DNA of 64,000 nt, taken from the NCBI RefSeq assembly GCF_017696275.1, contig NZ_JAAORF010000001.1, positions 532,174 through 596,173 of the forward strand, read 5' to 3'. The position numbers and the translations under genes are program-made. This document shows, piece by piece, positions 1 through 9,801 of this stretch. The DNA comes from Prochlorococcus marinus XMU1405 (lineage in GTDB: Bacteria; Cyanobacteriota; Cyanobacteriia; PCC-6307; Cyanobiaceae). The notes under the pieces were generated by a model. It saw only the letters and a program-made list of their open reading frames with translations, did no database searches and was not told the DNA's origin. The stretch's first letter is position 1. Every line of letters starts with the position of its first letter.

Positions 1-2781
1 CCTGATATTTCTATAAATTTTAATGTTGATTATCCGCACTTTAAAGGTATCCGCATTAGAGAAACATGGGAGGGAGATATTAAAAATGAAAATAATGAAT
101 TTCTGCTAAATATGAAAAATAAATATTCTCCAATACCTTCATTTCTTTCAATTAAGTTTGATTCCGATCTTAAATTAGATAATGCAAATTTTATAAGAGT
201 TTTCAACTCAAATAAAGGGACTATAGGTATAGTCAAAAAGGACAATATTTATAACTGGCGAGCCGATAATTTTCCTCTTGATGAACTTGAATTATCTTTA
301 AACAAAAATCAATTCGATAAAATTGATGGCATTATTAATGGTGAGGGATCAATTTCGTCAGACCAGTCCTACCTTGTTGGGCGTATTGCTTGGAGTTTAG
401 GTAAATATGGAAATATTAATCTAGCCAATTCATTATTTGACTTCAACATCAAAAATAATTATTTTTATATAAATTCTTCATTTTATCCAATAGATGGGGG
501 AGAAATTGAAGTTGTATATGATTCAAATAAAAATAATTTTATTAATTCTGAATTTACCAATGTAAGCACTAGTTGGACTATTCTTACCGCGATTGATATT
601 TTTAACTTTGATAATAAAAAAGTTGTTCCCGTAAGTAAATCGAATACTTTGGGTGATTTGGAAATAAATAATGATAATAAATCCTTTAAAGAGAGAATCG
701 ATTTTATAAATAACTTTATTGAAAATAATAATGTGCTAGAGGACAAATTTAATTTGCGAAAATATTTAAATAAATTCAGAAGTAGATATAACGGAAAACT
801 TACTATTCAGGGCGATAGATCAGTAAATTACAAATTGAATGCAAAATTAAATGGCTATCTTGATGTAGCTAAAGATGACTACAAGAATAATAAAGAAGAA
901 TTTTCTATTGATTTGGAAGGAGGATTATTAAAGGGTAATGGTTCTTTAAGAATAAATAATTTGCCATTAAGTGCTGCAAATATCTTTTTAAATAAACCAA
1001 GAGATTTTCTTGGAGGTTTAGATATGGATTTATTTTATGATCTTGATACAAGATCTTTCTCTAGCAAAATTTCTTCCAATAATTCATCAATTAAAAATAA
1101 TACAATAATATTTGAAAAAGGATTAGTTGAATTTGATAATTCTATTTTTGATATTGATTTTTCACTTCTAATAAATGATTCCGTAGTCCCAATTAATATT
1201 GAAGGCTCAATACCTATAAATAAATCAGATAACTTAGATCTAAGATTGATTGGGAATGGAAAATTTATTGAGTTAATAGATATTTTTGCTGATGAATACT
1301 TTACCTTTAAAAAAGGGGATGTGAATCTTAGAATGATTTTAAAAGGAACCTTAAATAAACCTCTATTAAATGGATTTGTCGCAATTAAAGATTCTGAAAT
1401 TGATTTTTATAGCAATATAATTAAAGATATTAATAGCTTGATAATTTTTGATTTTGATGCTTTAGAAATTAAAAACCTAGAAGCCAAGTCAGAAGATTCT
1501 GGAAATATTTTTATAGGTGGTTCTTTGCCTTTTTATAGTAGAAATTATTATCGCAAGTCAGAGATTAATTTGAGAGCAAATAAATTTAATATAAAGAAAG
1601 ATAATTTCAATTTTCTAATAGATTCAGATATAGATTTAAATGGATCATTTGAAAAGCCAGTTTTAGGAGGTAATTTATCTCTTAATAATGGTTATATTAA
1701 TTTTAATAGTACTAATCAAAACAATAAAACAGATACTAACATTGAAAGGAAAGTTCATACCAAAAATTGGCCAGAACTATATTGGAACAATAATAAGAAT
1801 ATTGAAATAATTTCAAATGAAACAATTTTAAATTCTGTTCTATTAGGAGAAACCTTGCCAAATTATTTGGAAAATTTGAGTTTTAATAATCTTAAATTAA
1901 AACTTGGACCAGATTTTAAACTTCAATATTCAGAAATAGTTCAAGCTCATTTAAAAACCAAATTAGACCTTTATATCAATGGGGGGGTGGGAAAAGATTT
2001 AAATGCTAGGGGTCTTATTTATCTTGAAAAAGGTAGAGCGAATTTGTATACTACTCCCTTTAAGCTTGATAAGAATAAAGAAAACTATATTTTATTTGCC
2101 TCAAGAAGTGGTGTAGTACCATTTATTAATTTTTCTCTAGTGAGCAAAGTTCCAGACTCTATAATACCTATAAATGAAAATAACCAAGATTCAAATATCG
2201 CAAAAGATCTTGATGAAGATGCGACTTCAAGTGGTTTTGGGGCATTTGGAATTGGTAATACAAGGCTTATCAAAATTGAAGCTTCTTACGAAGGATTTTT
2301 AGATCAATTATCTTTTGAAGATGAAAATAAAAGAATACAATTGAGAAGTACTCCAAATTATAGTAGATCACAAATAATCGGTTTAATAGGAGGTAACTCT
2401 TCAAATTTAATAAATAGAGCATTTATTTCTCAACTTAATAATGCGGATGCTTTTAGTGAAAGATTTCAGTTGTCTTTATATCCAGCCTTGATAGAAAATA
2501 ATGATTCTTTAAAAAATATATTTTCAAATGAAAATTTAGATATTGATAATGATGAAGAGTCATCTCCCGATAAAGAATTATCTTCGCAAGCTTGGGTAGC
2601 TGAACTAGGATTCGATATTACTGATGCAATAAATTTTGCCTTTCAAACCGTTCCAGGTAGAGATGACCTTTCATCAATTGGAACTTTGACTTTTCAGGCC
2701 AATCCAAACTTAGAATTGTTAGGTTCTTATGACTCTAATGGTGATTGGAAAAGCCAAGTTCAATTATTTTTTAGATATTAA
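1..2781 (+). CDS. TamB/DUF490-family translocation and assembly module protein, 5'-truncated
   Basis: The reading frame is open from base 1, so only the C-terminal 926 residues are present. The family forms a periplasm-spanning beta-helical or beta-taco rod that carries lipids or assists outer-membrane protein assembly. What is seen: long repetitive beta-rich sequence with alternating hydrophobic, Asn and Asp residues, and a conserved end typical of the DUF490 domain (an 'LSSQAWVAELGFDITDAINF'-type segment, a final 'LLGSYDSNGDWKSQVQLFFRY'-like stretch ending in an aromatic residue, as in outer-membrane-associated proteins). Cyanobacterial homologues are about 1,300 residues or more, so roughly a third is missing. 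A run of seven G at 1981-1987 interrupts the otherwise AT-rich coding sequence without breaking the frame. proA follows after 66 bp. Family is likely; the exact cargo is unknown. Confidence 0.8.
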   Translation, partial: PDISINFNVDYPHFKGIRIRETWEGDIKNENNEFLLNMKNKYSPIPSFLSIKFDSDLKLDNANFIRVFNSNKGTIGIVKKDNIYNWRADNFPLDELELSLNKNQFDKIDGIINGEGSISSDQSYLVGRIAWSLGKYGNINLANSLFDFNIKNNYFYINSSFYPIDGGEIEVVYDSNKNNFINSEFTNVSTSWTILTAIDIFNFDNKKVVPVSKSNTLGDLEINNDNKSFKERIDFINNFIENNNVLEDKFNLRKYLNKFRSRYNGKLTIQGDRSVNYKLNAKLNGYLDVAKDDYKNNKEEFSIDLEGGLLKGNGSLRINNLPLSAANIFLNKPRDFLGGLDMDLFYDLDTRSFSSKISSNNSSIKNNTIIFEKGLVEFDNSIFDIDFSLLINDSVVPINIEGSIPINKSDNLDLRLIGNGKFIELIDIFADEYFTFKKGDVNLRMILKGTLNKPLLNGFVAIKDSEIDFYSNIIKDINSLIIFDFDALEIKNLEAKSEDSGNIFIGGSLPFYSRNYYRKSEINLRANKFNIKKDNFNFLIDSDIDLNGSFEKPVLGGNLSLNNGYINFNSTNQNNKTDTNIERKVHTKNWPELYWNNNKNIEIISNETILNSVLLGETLPNYLENLSFNNLKLKLGPDFKLQYSEIVQAHLKTKLDLYINGGVGKDLNARGLIYLEKGRANLYTTPFKLDKNKENYILFASRSGVVPFINFSLVSKVPDSIIPINENNQDSNIAKDLDEDATSSGFGAFGIGNTRLIKIEASYEGFLDQLSFEDENKRIQLRSTPNYSRSQIIGLIGGNSSNLINRAFISQLNNADAFSERFQLSLYPALIENNDSLKNIFSNENLDIDNDEESSPDKELSSQAWVAELGFDITDAINFAFQTVPGRDDLSSIGTLTFQANPNLELLGSYDSNGDWKSQVQLFFRY

Positions 2782-2847
2782 TTCAGAAAGAAATTTACTT
2801 TAAAGAATCGTTAATTTGAATTATTATTAGATTAGCTAAAAAATATT

Positions 2848-4158
2848 ATGGTTAATATCTTTGAAATTCCGCAACCAAGTAATGATCTTCTAGAAAAAGC
2901 TGATAAAGTTCGTTTGGCATCAATAAAAATAAGTCAGACTGAAAATCAAAATCGAATTAAAGCCTTAAATTTTATGGCTGATTATCTAGAAAAAAATTCT
3001 AGAGAAATATTAGAGGCTAATATTGAGGACTATCAAAGAGCAGAAAAGAGAGGGATTTCAAAAGCTTTACTTTCTAGATTAAAGTTATCAAAAGATAAAT
3101 TAAATTCAGGAATTGAAGGAGTAAGAAAAGTTGGAGATTTAGCTGATCCTGTAAATCAAGTTCAAATAAAAAGAGAGCTTTCAGAGGGGTTGATCTTAGA
3201 GAGAAAAACTGTACCAATTGGAGTTTTAGGGGTTATTTTTGAATCAAGGCCAGATGCCGTAATGCAGATTAGTTCTTTAGCAATAAGATCAGGTAATGGA
3301 GTAATGCTAAAAGGTGGTAGTGAAGCCAATTTAACAAATACTTCAATAGTGAAAGCATTGCAAGAAGGTTTAAATGAATCAGGTCTTGATAAAAATGCAA
3401 TATGTTTACTAACAAGCAGAAAAGATAGCATGGCGATGTTAAATCTTGAGAAATATATTAATTTAATAATTCCAAGAGGTAGTAATGAATTAGTTAAATT
3501 TATTCAGGAGAATACAAGAATTCCTGTGCTAGGCCATGCTGATGGAATTTGTCACTTGTTTATAGATATTGAGGCAAATCTAGAGATGGCTTTATCAGTC
3601 GCTTTGGACAGCAAAATTCAATATCCTGCAGCTTGTAATGCTATCGAAACCTTATTAGTCCATAAAGATATCGCACCAGCTTTTTTAGAAAAGGCCATCC
3701 CTCTATTTAATTCTAAAGAAGTAAAATTAATTGGAGATAAGAGATCAGTTGAATTAGGGTTAAAGTATAAGGCTAGCCTAGAAGATTGGAAAACTGAATA
3801 TTTGGATTTAATTCTATCGATAAAAATTGTTGATGATCTTGAGCAAGCAATTACACATATTCAAAAATATAGTTCAAAGCATACAGATGGAATAATTACT
3901 GAAAATTCAAATACTGCCAATAAATTTATGAACGTAGTTGATAGTGCGGGTGTTTTTCATAATTGCTCTACTAGGTTTGCAGATGGGTTTAGATATGGAT
4001 TCGGCGCTGAAGTTGGCATATCTACTCAAACTCTTCCACCAAGGGGACCTGTAGGTCTAGAAGGTTTGGTAACTTATAAATATTTCCTAAAAGGTGATGG
4101 TAATATAGTTGATGATTTTACATCAGGTAAGGCTATCTATACACATAAAGATCTTTAA
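2848..4158 (+). CDS. proA: Gamma-glutamyl phosphate reductase (proline biosynthesis)
   Basis: Reduces gamma-glutamyl phosphate to glutamate-5-semialdehyde with NADPH, the second step of proline synthesis in the cytoplasm. The 436-residue length fits the family. The aldehyde-dehydrogenase-like core includes 'GVLGVIFESRPDAV' near residue 125 and 'LKGGSEA', and the catalytic Cys263 lies in 'YPAACNAIETLL'. The C-terminal half carries the conserved 'TDGIITE' and 'FADGFRYGFGAEVGIST' segments. It sits between the TamB-like gene and folB (11-bp gap to folB), so it probably shares a transcript with folB and the lipase-like gene. proB is not in this window. Confidence 0.97.
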   Translation: MVNIFEIPQPSNDLLEKADKVRLASIKISQTENQNRIKALNFMADYLEKNSREILEANIEDYQRAEKRGISKALLSRLKLSKDKLNSGIEGVRKVGDLADPVNQVQIKRELSEGLILERKTVPIGVLGVIFESRPDAVMQISSLAIRSGNGVMLKGGSEANLTNTSIVKALQEGLNESGLDKNAICLLTSRKDSMAMLNLEKYINLIIPRGSNELVKFIQENTRIPVLGHADGICHLFIDIEANLEMALSVALDSKIQYPAACNAIETLLVHKDIAPAFLEKAIPLFNSKEVKLIGDKRSVELGLKYKASLEDWKTEYLDLILSIKIVDDLEQAITHIQKYSSKHTDGIITENSNTANKFMNVVDSAGVFHNCSTRFADGFRYGFGAEVGISTQTLPPRGPVGLEGLVTYKYFLKGDGNIVDDFTSGKAIYTHKDL

Positions 4159-4169
4159 AACTTTTAAAG

Positions 4170-4532
4170 ATGGAAACTTTTTTAAAAATTGAGAATATTA
4201 AACTTTGGGCTAGGGTTGGGGTTCTTGATGAAGAAAGAGAATTAGGTCAACTATTTAATTTAGATGTATATTTGTGGACTGATTTTGAAAAATGTACAAT
4301 AAATGATGACATAAAAAAAACAATTGACTATTCAAAATTAGTTCAAATTTTAAAAGACCAATCAAAGAAAATATATTGTTTCACAATCGAAAAATATTCA
4401 AACGCAATTTTAGAAATTATTGATCAGGAATTTAAGTTTTCTAAAGTTAAAATTATCCTGACAAAATGTAATCCTCCAATCACAGGTTTCGATGGCAAGG
4501 TTTCAATAGTAAGAATTCTTGAAAATAATTAA
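4170..4532 (+). CDS. folB: Dihydroneopterin aldolase
   Basis: Converts 7,8-dihydroneopterin to 6-hydroxymethyl-7,8-dihydropterin in folate synthesis. At 120 residues it has normal length and the typical FolB pattern: an N-terminal beta strand with 'IKLWARVGVLDEERELGQ', the 'DYSKLVQILKDQ' helix, 'FTIEKYSNAILEII' and a C-terminal 'KCNPPI' strand. Tetra- or octameric T-fold enzyme. The last 14 bases overlap the start of the next gene, which suggests translational coupling. Confidence 0.93.
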   Translation: METFLKIENIKLWARVGVLDEERELGQLFNLDVYLWTDFEKCTINDDIKKTIDYSKLVQILKDQSKKIYCFTIEKYSNAILEIIDQEFKFSKVKIILTKCNPPITGFDGKVSIVRILENN

Positions 4533-5130
4533 AGTATTGGAAAAAAGAAATCCCATTATATTGATTCATGGTCTTTGGAATACTTCAAGTATTTTTTCTT
4601 CTATTACCTCAAAACTTGACGATATTGGCATTGAATATTTTGCCCCAACTCTTAAGCATTCATATGGAATGACTTCAATTCTGGATTTGACTAATAAATT
4701 AAACGAATTAATTTTAGAGAAATATGGCTTAGAAAAAGAAATAGATATTTTGGGATTTTCTATGGGAGGAATAATTGGTAGATACTGGCTTCAAAAATTT
4801 AATGGTTATAAAAGAACAAGAAGATTAATATCTATAGGTTCCCCTCACAAAGGAACTTTGATGGCTCAATTAATACCTAAATACCCCTTCAGAGGAATAT
4901 CAGAAATGAAAATAAATAGTAAGTTTTTAAGAGAACTCGCAAATAATGATTTTTTTCTTGATGATATAGAGTGTATAAATTTCTTTACTTATTGGGATAT
5001 GATGGTTTTCCCTAGCTGGTGGACAAATTTAAATTTTGGGAAAAAAATATCAGTAAAAGTATATAAACATAGAAACCTTGTAAAAAATCAATCTGTGGTT
5101 GACAAAATAATCGATGAAATTATTATGTAG
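4519..5130 (+). CDS. Alpha/beta-hydrolase, triacylglycerol lipase-like
   Basis: A 203-residue alpha/beta-hydrolase with an oxyanion-loop motif 'LIHGLW' (residues 15-20) and nucleophile elbow 'GFSMGG' with Ser81, followed by 'IGSPHKGT', characteristic of the LipA/EstA-like lipase and PGAP1-like group. No signal peptide is seen, so a cytoplasmic esterase or acyl hydrolase is likely; substrate unknown. The start is TTG at 4519, overlapping folB by 14 bp; no ATG lies close by. The 3' end overlaps convergent prlC by 8 bp. The family call is good, the activity is inferred. Confidence 0.8.
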   Translation: MKIIKVLEKRNPIILIHGLWNTSSIFSSITSKLDDIGIEYFAPTLKHSYGMTSILDLTNKLNELILEKYGLEKEIDILGFSMGGIIGRYWLQKFNGYKRTRRLISIGSPHKGTLMAQLIPKYPFRGISEMKINSKFLRELANNDFFLDDIECINFFTYWDMMVFPSWWTNLNFGKKISVKVYKHRNLVKNQSVVDKIIDEIIM

Positions 5131-7210
5131 CTCCAGATAGACCTAAGTGTCTTATTAAGGAATCAGTTTGTGGCTCTCTTCCCCTGAATAGTTTAAATAT
5201 GTCTAATGGAGGTAAGCTTCCTCCTAAGCTAAGTATTGTATCTTTGAATTTCTTTCCTATTAACTTTAAATCTTCAGAGTTTTCTAGATCAGCTTCCTCA
5301 AACATTGAAAATGCATCAGCACTTAGAACTTCAGCCCATTTATATGAGTAATATCCTGCAGAATATCCGCCTGCAAATATATGACTAAAACAACAAAGAA
5401 AGTGATCTTCTTGAATTGGTTCAATAATAGTAGTTTGTTTTGCAATTTCTCTTCTTATCTCATCTGCTGTTTTGCCTTCGTTATTATCAATACTACTGTG
5501 CAATCTGAGGTCTGTGATTGCAAAATGTAGTTGTCTAAGAGTAGCCATACCACAATTAAAAGTTCTATTCTTTAGGAGCTTCTCAAAATTCTCATTGGAT
5601 AATTTTTCTCCTGTTTTGTAGTGCTTAGCAATATTCATAAGTGTATTTTTATGAAAACACCAGTTTTCCATAAATTGACTTGGAAGTTCAACTGCATCCC
5701 ACTCAACATTGTTGATGCCGGCTGCTTGAGGAAGATTTACAGTAGTAAGCATGTGTTGAAGGCCATGACCAAATTCATGGAAAAGTGTCTGAACTTCTTC
5801 AAAACTCATCAAGCTAGGTTTATCTTTTGAAGGTGGAGTCTGATTACAAACGAGATAAGCAACAGGGAGGGTCTTTTTGCCAACATTGTTTTTATTCAAA
5901 CATTCATCCATCCAAGCCCCTCCTCTCTTTGATTCAGGTCTCGAATATGGATCCAGGTAAAAAGATGCTATTTTCTTATCTTCTTTATTGAGGATATTAA
6001 AAAATAAGACGTCATCATTCCATAGAGGGGCCTCATCAGTCGCCTCAACAACTTTAATTTCAAAAAGCTTCTCACTTAATTTAAATAAACCTTTCAAAAC
6101 ATCATTTAGTGGGAACCAAGGTCTTAAAGACTCTTGATCCAAATTGAGCTTTTCCTTTCTAAGAAGTTCAGACCAATAACTAATATCCCATGGCTCAATA
6201 TTCTGCGATTTTGGAAACCCATTAGCTTTTGAAAACTTATCGAGAGTTTCTAATTCAATTTTTGCGGTTTTGAATGCTGGTTCTCTCAATTCTTCTAAAA
6301 GTTTCTCTACATTTTTAATTTCTTTAGCCATTTTCTTTGACAAACTTAGTTCTGCCCAACTTTTATAACCAAGAAGATTAGCTTGTTTAGTTCTAAGAGA
6401 TAATATATCTTCAATTATTTGAGAATTATTTTTTTCTCCTTGAGACGCCCTACTAACGAATGCCTTGTATAGTTTTTCTCTAAGACTCCGCTTGTTAGCA
6501 TATGTCATGAACGAAGTATAAGTTGGAATATCTAGACTTAATTTCCAAGGACCATTTTTAATATTAACTTCTTCATCTATTTTTAAGTGATTGTGTGCAG
6601 AAATTGCCATTAATTCAAGTACTCGTTCAGGAAGGCCATCGACTTCAGATTTTTTATTTAATATTAAAAACCATTCATTACTGGCATCTATAACATTGTT
6701 ACTGAATTCGGTTGACAGCTGTCCAAGTTTTTCTGAAATTTTGTTAAATTCTTCTTGATCATTTTTTTGAAGTGAAATTCCTCTATGTTGCATTTCAAGA
6801 ATTTCTTTATCTAAAATTCTGTTTTTAATTTGATCAAAGTTATTTGTTTCTTTAAGCTTGACTAAAGAATTGTAAATTATTTTGCTTTGCCCGAATTTAT
6901 TACTCAAGCTTATAATCTCTGGAAGAAATTTTGAATAAATATCTCTTAAACTTTCAGAATTATTTACGGCATTTAGATGACTTATAACTCCCCAACTCCA
7001 TCTAAGAATTTCATTTACTTCATTTAAAGGATTTATTACTTTATCCCAATTCAAATCATTTTCAATCAAATAATTAGATAAATTTTTTTCTATGTTTTTA
7101 AATTCTTCAGTTATCTTTTTTAGTACTACTGGAAATTGTTTTCTTATTCTTTCGGGAGTAAATTTTTTAAATTGTGGTAACTCTCCATATTTAAAGATTG
7201 AGGTATCCAT
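5123..7210 (-). CDS. prlC: Oligopeptidase A (M3-family zinc metallopeptidase)
   Basis: Cytoplasmic thimet-type oligopeptidase that degrades short peptides, including cleaved signal peptides. At 695 residues it matches OpdA/PrlC. The zinc motif HEFGH is at residues 478-482 within 'VQTLFHEFGHGLQHML', and the downstream 'NVEWDAVELPSQFMENW' supplies the third zinc ligand Glu. The conserved 'FASFYLDPYSRPESKRGGAW'-type segment also fits M3A peptidases. It lies 13 bp downstream of ndhD on the same strand. Confidence 0.95.
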   Translation of the reverse strand: MDTSIFKYGELPQFKKFTPERIRKQFPVVLKKITEEFKNIEKNLSNYLIENDLNWDKVINPLNEVNEILRWSWGVISHLNAVNNSESLRDIYSKFLPEIISLSNKFGQSKIIYNSLVKLKETNNFDQIKNRILDKEILEMQHRGISLQKNDQEEFNKISEKLGQLSTEFSNNVIDASNEWFLILNKKSEVDGLPERVLELMAISAHNHLKIDEEVNIKNGPWKLSLDIPTYTSFMTYANKRSLREKLYKAFVSRASQGEKNNSQIIEDILSLRTKQANLLGYKSWAELSLSKKMAKEIKNVEKLLEELREPAFKTAKIELETLDKFSKANGFPKSQNIEPWDISYWSELLRKEKLNLDQESLRPWFPLNDVLKGLFKLSEKLFEIKVVEATDEAPLWNDDVLFFNILNKEDKKIASFYLDPYSRPESKRGGAWMDECLNKNNVGKKTLPVAYLVCNQTPPSKDKPSLMSFEEVQTLFHEFGHGLQHMLTTVNLPQAAGINNVEWDAVELPSQFMENWCFHKNTLMNIAKHYKTGEKLSNENFEKLLKNRTFNCGMATLRQLHFAITDLRLHSSIDNNEGKTADEIRREIAKQTTIIEPIQEDHFLCCFSHIFAGGYSAGYYSYKWAEVLSADAFSMFEEADLENSEDLKLIGKKFKDTILSLGGSLPPLDIFKLFRGREPQTDSLIRHLGLSGAT

Positions 7211-7223
7211 TTATTAAGATAAT

Positions 7224-8765
7224 TTAATTAACTAAAGTTGGGATTAACCCAACCAATTTAGCTAAAGTAAGCTGCTGACTGAGAGCATTGGTTGAAGATT
7301 CGTATAAATTTATGGCGATTTTCGGCCAAAAACCTATTACCAATGTAGGAAACAATAAACTGAAACCAATAGTCAATTCTCTACCATTCATCTCTTTAAC
7401 TGTAGCTAGTGCTGGAATCCTAGGGCCAAAGAATACTCTTCTACACATTGATAAAAGATATATTGGTGTTAGAACTAATCCTATGGCTGCAATCAGAATC
7501 GTGATTGATCTAAAGATAGAGCTAAATCCTTCTTGACTAGTGATACCTAAAAATACAGTTATTTCACTTATAAAACCGCTCATTCCAGGTAGTGCAAGAG
7601 AGGCCAGTGAGCTTGCTAAGAAAAAAGCAAAAGTTATTGGCAAGACCTTTGCTAAGCCACCCATATTTGGTATAGAAAGAGTATTTGTTCTTTCATAGAA
7701 TGAGCCCGTAACAAAGAACATAGCTGCAGCTATAAGTCCGTGACTGATCATTTGTAGCATTGCTCCGCTAATTCCTAGGGCATCTACTGCTCCAATTCCT
7801 AACAGAACAAAACCCATATGACTCACAGAGCTACATGCAATTCTTCTTTTGACATTATCTTGCGCAAATGCATTTAGAGCTCCGTAAATTATATTAATAA
7901 TTCCAAGAATGATTAACGCAGGTGCAATTTGAAGATGTACTTCAGGTAGTATTTGAACATTGAATCTCAAGAGAGCATAACCTCCCATTTTTAAGAGTAT
8001 TCCAGCTAATAACATTGAAACTGGAGCATTAGCCTCTCCATGTGCATCAGGTAACCATGTATGTAATGGAAAGATAGGAAGTTTTACTCCAAAACCAATT
8101 AAAAATCCTAAATAGGATAATAAAGCTAGGCTGCCAGAAACATGTTTATTGGTTAAATCAGTAATATTTAAAGTAAACGTATCACCACTCAAGGCAATTG
8201 CTAACCCACTTATGAGTATTAATAAAGAAGCTAAGGCTGTATAAAGAATGAATTTAGTGGCCGCATATAATTTCTTTTTTCCTCCCCAAATCGCAATGAG
8301 AAGATAAACCGGAACTAATTCAAGTTCCCAGGCCAAGAAAAATAATAGGAAATCTTGAGAAAGGAAAACTAGTGCCTGTGCTGATGCTTGGACTAATAAA
8401 AGAGCAAAATATAAATTAGATTTTTTCTTAATTTTCCAACTAGCCGCAGCTGATAAAAATGTAATTAACCCACTTAAGGCTATTAAAGGAGCAGATAACC
8501 CATCTACGCCAAGAGACCACTCTAAGCCAATTGATGGTAACCACGAAGCTCTTTCTACCAGTTGTAAAGAGCTATCTGAAGTATTGAATTTTTGAAAAAG
8601 GACGCCGATTATTAATAAAAAATCTATAAATAGAAAAATTAATGAAATATTTCTAGGTAACGAATTATCTTCTCCTTCTTTTGAACTCAAGAAAGGCATT
8701 ATTAATGCCCCAATTAAAGGCAGTAAAACGATAGATGAGAGCCAAGGAAAAGATTCTAAATTCAT
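7224..8765 (-). CDS. ndhD: NAD(P)H-quinone oxidoreductase subunit 4 (NDH-1 NdhD)
   Basis: Proton-pumping antiporter-like membrane subunit of cyanobacterial NDH-1, used in respiration and cyclic electron flow around photosystem I. The 513-residue protein has about 14 hydrophobic segments, the conserved '[10 protein letters not shown]' and '[13 protein letters not shown]' motifs of the Proton_antipo_M family, and a Glu in '[15 protein letters not shown]'. This is a general NdhD1/D2-type sequence; CO2-uptake paralogues are not expected in Prochlorococcus. It is followed at 13 bp by prlC and preceded by a hairpin at the end of thrB, so it probably has its own promoter in the 79-bp spacer. Confidence 0.95.
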   Translation of the reverse strand: MNLESFPWLSSIVLLPLIGALIMPFLSSKEGEDNSLPRNISLIFLFIDFLLIIGVLFQKFNTSDSSLQLVERASWLPSIGLEWSLGVDGLSAPLIALSGLITFLSAAASWKIKKKSNLYFALLLVQASAQALVFLSQDFLLFFLAWELELVPVYLLIAIWGGKKKLYAATKFILYTALASLLILISGLAIALSGDTFTLNITDLTNKHVSGSLALLSYLGFLIGFGVKLPIFPLHTWLPDAHGEANAPVSMLLAGILLKMGGYALLRFNVQILPEVHLQIAPALIILGIINIIYGALNAFAQDNVKRRIACSSVSHMGFVLLGIGAVDALGISGAMLQMISHGLIAAAMFFVTGSFYERTNTLSIPNMGGLAKVLPITFAFFLASSLASLALPGMSGFISEITVFLGITSQEGFSSIFRSITILIAAIGLVLTPIYLLSMCRRVFFGPRIPALATVKEMNGRELTIGFSLLFPTLVIGFWPKIAINLYESSTNALSQQLTLAKLVGLIPTLVN

Positions 8766-8834
8766 TTATGTAATGAATAATTTTTTTATTCTAGTTGAAG
8801 TTGTACTAGCTTGAGACTATAACATTAAAAATGC

Positions 8835-8852
8835 CTAAGTAAAACTACTTAG
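8835..8852 (-). terminator. Possible weak intrinsic terminator after thrB
   Basis: A perfect 7-bp inverted repeat CTAAGTA / TACTTAG with a 4-nt loop overlaps the thrB stop codon. On the minus strand it is followed by GCA and a run of T. The stem is AT-rich, so it may be weak, but its place at the end of a five-gene cluster and ahead of ndhD fits termination. Confidence 0.45.
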
Positions 8853-9792
8853 CAGAGATAGTGCTAAATTGGCTGCCCGTTGTTTGAACGTTTAAGAACG
8901 GTGCTCTGCTAGCTACACCTGACTTCTCCCATGCTTTCACCATGGCTTGACTGACGCTTTTCCCATTTTCTTTTTTACACAAAGCTAAAATACTTGGTCC
9001 CGCCCCACTAATTGCGCATCCTAGAGCGCCTGCATTTAGTGCGGCATCCTTAACTTCTAATCCACCCTTAATAAGTTTCCATCTGTATGGTTCATGTAAT
9101 TTATCAAACATTCCTTCTTTTATCAGTTCAGCATTACCTGCTTTTATGCCGTTTAGTAACAAAGTAAGTGCCCCCATATTTGTAACTGCATCAGCAATGG
9201 GTACATTCTTGGGCATAACCTTTCTTGCTTCACTTGTGCTTAGACGAATTGCAGGTATTGCTACAACAGCTTTAATTGAATCGTGCCAATCACATCTGAT
9301 GATTCTCCATCTTTGAGAAGAAGACCTGGCTGTCAAGCAAAGCCCACCCAGAAGAGAGGGAACTACATTATCGGGATGACCTTCTATATCAATGGCAAGT
9401 TCAAGGAGTTTTTCTTTGGACAATGGAGAGTTCATTATTGCATTTGCTCCTATTAATCCAGCAACTATTGCGGTAGCGCTACTTCCAAGCCCGCGTGCAG
9501 GTGGCACTGCCAACTTAACTCTTGCTTCAAGTGCAAAAGGATCCATATTTGCACTCTCCCATACTTTCTGAGCTGCTCTAAAAACTAAGTTTTCAGGTCC
9601 TCCTCTTAAATGATTACCATCTGTACTTTCCATTATTAAATCAAATCTATCTCCGCCGCCTTCAATTCTTGTAAAAATAAACTCATTATATAAATCTAAT
9701 GCCGCTCCAAGGCAATCAAATCCAGGCCCTAAATTGGCAGTTGTGGAAGGCACTGTTACCCTTATTTTTTTTCCTACTTCAGGAATAGACAT
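8845..9792 (-). CDS. thrB: Homoserine kinase
   Basis: GHMP-family kinase that phosphorylates homoserine on the way to threonine. The 315-residue protein has the N-terminal 'VPSTTANLGPGFDCLG' substrate motif (residues 14-29), the ATP-binding loop 'PPARGLGSSA' (97-106) and the C-terminal 'GCAISGAGPSILAL' motif. Last gene of the cluster 140-aa protein/trpS/thrS/glk/thrB, 9 bp after glk. Homoserine is also the substrate of MetA encoded at 56806, so the two branches diverge here. Confidence 0.97.
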   Translation of the reverse strand: MSIPEVGKKIRVTVPSTTANLGPGFDCLGAALDLYNEFIFTRIEGGGDRFDLIMESTDGNHLRGGPENLVFRAAQKVWESANMDPFALEARVKLAVPPARGLGSSATAIVAGLIGANAIMNSPLSKEKLLELAIDIEGHPDNVVPSLLGGLCLTARSSSQRWRIIRCDWHDSIKAVVAIPAIRLSTSEARKVMPKNVPIADAVTNMGALTLLLNGIKAGNAELIKEGMFDKLHEPYRWKLIKGGLEVKDAALNAGALGCAISGAGPSILALCKKENGKSVSQAMVKAWEKSGVASRAPFLNVQTTGSQFSTISAK

Positions 9793-9801
9793 TTTTTGTT
9801 T

